NCBI GenBank assembly: GCA_018432935.1
Contig: JAHDSF010000017.1
Location: forward strand, 1 to 64,000
Length of the DNA stretch: 64,000 bases
From: Rhodospirillales bacterium
GTDB lineage: Bacteria; Pseudomonadota; Alphaproteobacteria; Rhodospirillales; Shumkoniaceae
Direction: 5' to 3'
Shown piece by piece: positions 63,275 to 64,000 of the stretch. The position numbers and the translations under genes are program-made. Numbering within the stretch: the stretch's first letter is position 1; each line of letters opens with the position of its first letter. The notes under the pieces are model-generated. The model made no database searches and was not told the DNA's origin. It saw nothing but the letters and a program-made list of their open reading frames with translations.

Positions 63275-63982
63275 ATGTCGCCGCTCGTTGAAGCCCTTTG
63301 GCAAGCTGCCGCTCTTATCCTCCATGCCGATTCGGATCTTGCCGAGATCGTCGGGCTGTCGCTTGCGGTCAGCCTCGGCGCCACCGCCCTCGCCGCCCTG
63401 GTCGGCATGCCGATCGGCGCGATGGCGGCGCTCTTCCGCTTTCCCGGCCGGCGGGCGCTGGTCGTGCTGCTCGATGCCCTGATGGGGCTGCCGCCGGTGG
63501 TCGCGGGGTTGTTCGTGTACCTCATCCTGTCGCGCTCCGGGCCGCTGGGCTTCCTCGGGCTTCTCTACTCGCCGCTGGCGATGGTGATCGCCCAGTTCAT
63601 CCTGATCCTGCCGATCGTCGCCGCCCTCAGCCGCCAGGTAGTCGAGGACCACTGGCGCGAGTACGAGGAGCAGCTTCGCTCGCTGGGTGCCGGCCCGGGG
63701 CGGGCATTGCCGACCTTGCTGTGGGACGGCCGCTTTTCTTTGTTCACCGTGGTGCTGGCCGGCTTCGGTCGCGCCATCGCCGAGGTCGGCGCAGTGATGA
63801 TCGTCGGCGGCAACATCGCCCACGTGACGCGGACGATGACCACGACCATCGCTCTCGAGGTGAACAAGGGCCAGCTCGCCCTCGCGATGGCGCTGGGAAT
63901 CATCCTCATCGCGCTCGCGGTCTCGGTGAACGGCTCCGTGCATGCGGCAAAGCACGTCGCCCAGCGGTGGGGCGGGCAGTGA
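63275..63982 (+). CDS. Tungstate/molybdate-type ABC transporter permease (TupB-like)
   Basis: A 235-residue membrane permease with about five helices. It has SLAVSLGATALAALVGMPIG near the start, LMGLPPVVAGLFVYLILSRS, AMVIAQFILILPIVAALSRQ and the ATPase-contact loop EYEEQLRSLGAGPGRALPTL. IAEVGAVMIVGGNIAHVTRT is close to the TupB signature. The binding-protein gene is not upstream in this window. It overlaps a following gene that begins at 63982. Confidence 0.75.
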   Translation: MSPLVEALWQAAALILHADSDLAEIVGLSLAVSLGATALAALVGMPIGAMAALFRFPGRRALVVLLDALMGLPPVVAGLFVYLILSRSGPLGFLGLLYSPLAMVIAQFILILPIVAALSRQVVEDHWREYEEQLRSLGAGPGRALPTLLWDGRFSLFTVVLAGFGRAIAEVGAVMIVGGNIAHVTRTMTTTIALEVNKGQLALAMALGIILIALAVSVNGSVHAAKHVAQRWGGQ

Positions 63983-64000
63983 TGCACGGCCCCCAGCCGA
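63982..64000 (+). CDS. Start of a gene downstream of the TupB-like permease (probable ABC ATPase)
   Basis: An ATG overlaps the permease stop (TGATG) and opens a frame reading MHGPQP at the end of the window. Position after a TupB-like permease suggests the ATP-binding subunit, but only six codons are visible. Confidence 0.35.

Overview
This GC-rich window is typical of an alphaproteobacterium, most likely Rhodospirillales-like. The support is the gene order ruvC-ruvA-ruvB-ybgC-tolQRAB-pal-cpoB-tilS-ftsH-folP and the zapA / 6S RNA / formyl-THF cyclo-ligase arrangement. A mitochondrial-fission ELM1-family gene, a DUF4164 gene beside zapA and several tripartite (TTT and TRAP) transporters agree with it. 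The species cannot be named from the sequence alone. I see no rRNA, tRNA, CRISPR array, insertion sequence or phage gene.

Layout. 1-4460: the end of hemN, two GNAT acetyltransferases, a small RMF-like protein, an SRPBCC protein, an ELM1-family protein and an AhpD-like protein. 4574-7518: a TRAP transporter (dctPQM), followed by hspQ. 7939-10932: an EnvZ/OmpR-type two-component system divergent from a secreted Gly/Met/Trp repeat protein. 11068-14650: a peptide-type ABC importer (binding protein and two permeases, no ATPase). 14830-20257: a tight six-gene operon of a TusA-like sulfur carrier, an MvhD-like protein, two HdrA-like flavoproteins, a small winged-helix protein and an HdrD-type HdrC-HdrB fusion. 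20311-26023: a SPOR lipoprotein, a secreted protein, an AlaX editing protein, a hydroxyacyl-CoA dehydrogenase, a DUF1127 protein and a MocR regulator.

26033-31495: a TTT transporter (tctABC) with a divergent EPSP-synthase-like enzyme and a LysR regulator. 31570-37712: thiD, glmM, uxuA, folP and ftsH. 37709-47962: the tilS / Tol-Pal / ruv / yebC block. 48113-50325: a YmdB-type phosphoesterase, 5-formyl-THF cyclo-ligase, a probable 6S RNA, zapA and a DUF4164 gene. 50578-52293: gap, then a peroxiredoxin. 52593-57851: a glycosyltransferase divergent from two tandem asparagine-synthetase-like genes that both lack the glutaminase cysteine. 57922-61959: a second tctCAB set with a reduced UbiD-like gene. 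61961-64000: a repeat-bearing lipoprotein, then a tungstate-type ABC permease and the first codons of its partner.

The most unusual part is the TusA-MvhD-HdrA-HdrA-wHTH-HdrD operon. It resembles a soluble Qmo/Hdr-type electron-transfer complex wired to a sulfur carrier, with two palindromes and a candidate promoter in its leader. Next are the paired glutaminase-dead AsnB-like enzymes, the EPSP-synthase-like protein with altered active-site positions inside a transporter cluster, and a pair of inverted 15-mers between the two-component genes and their likely target.
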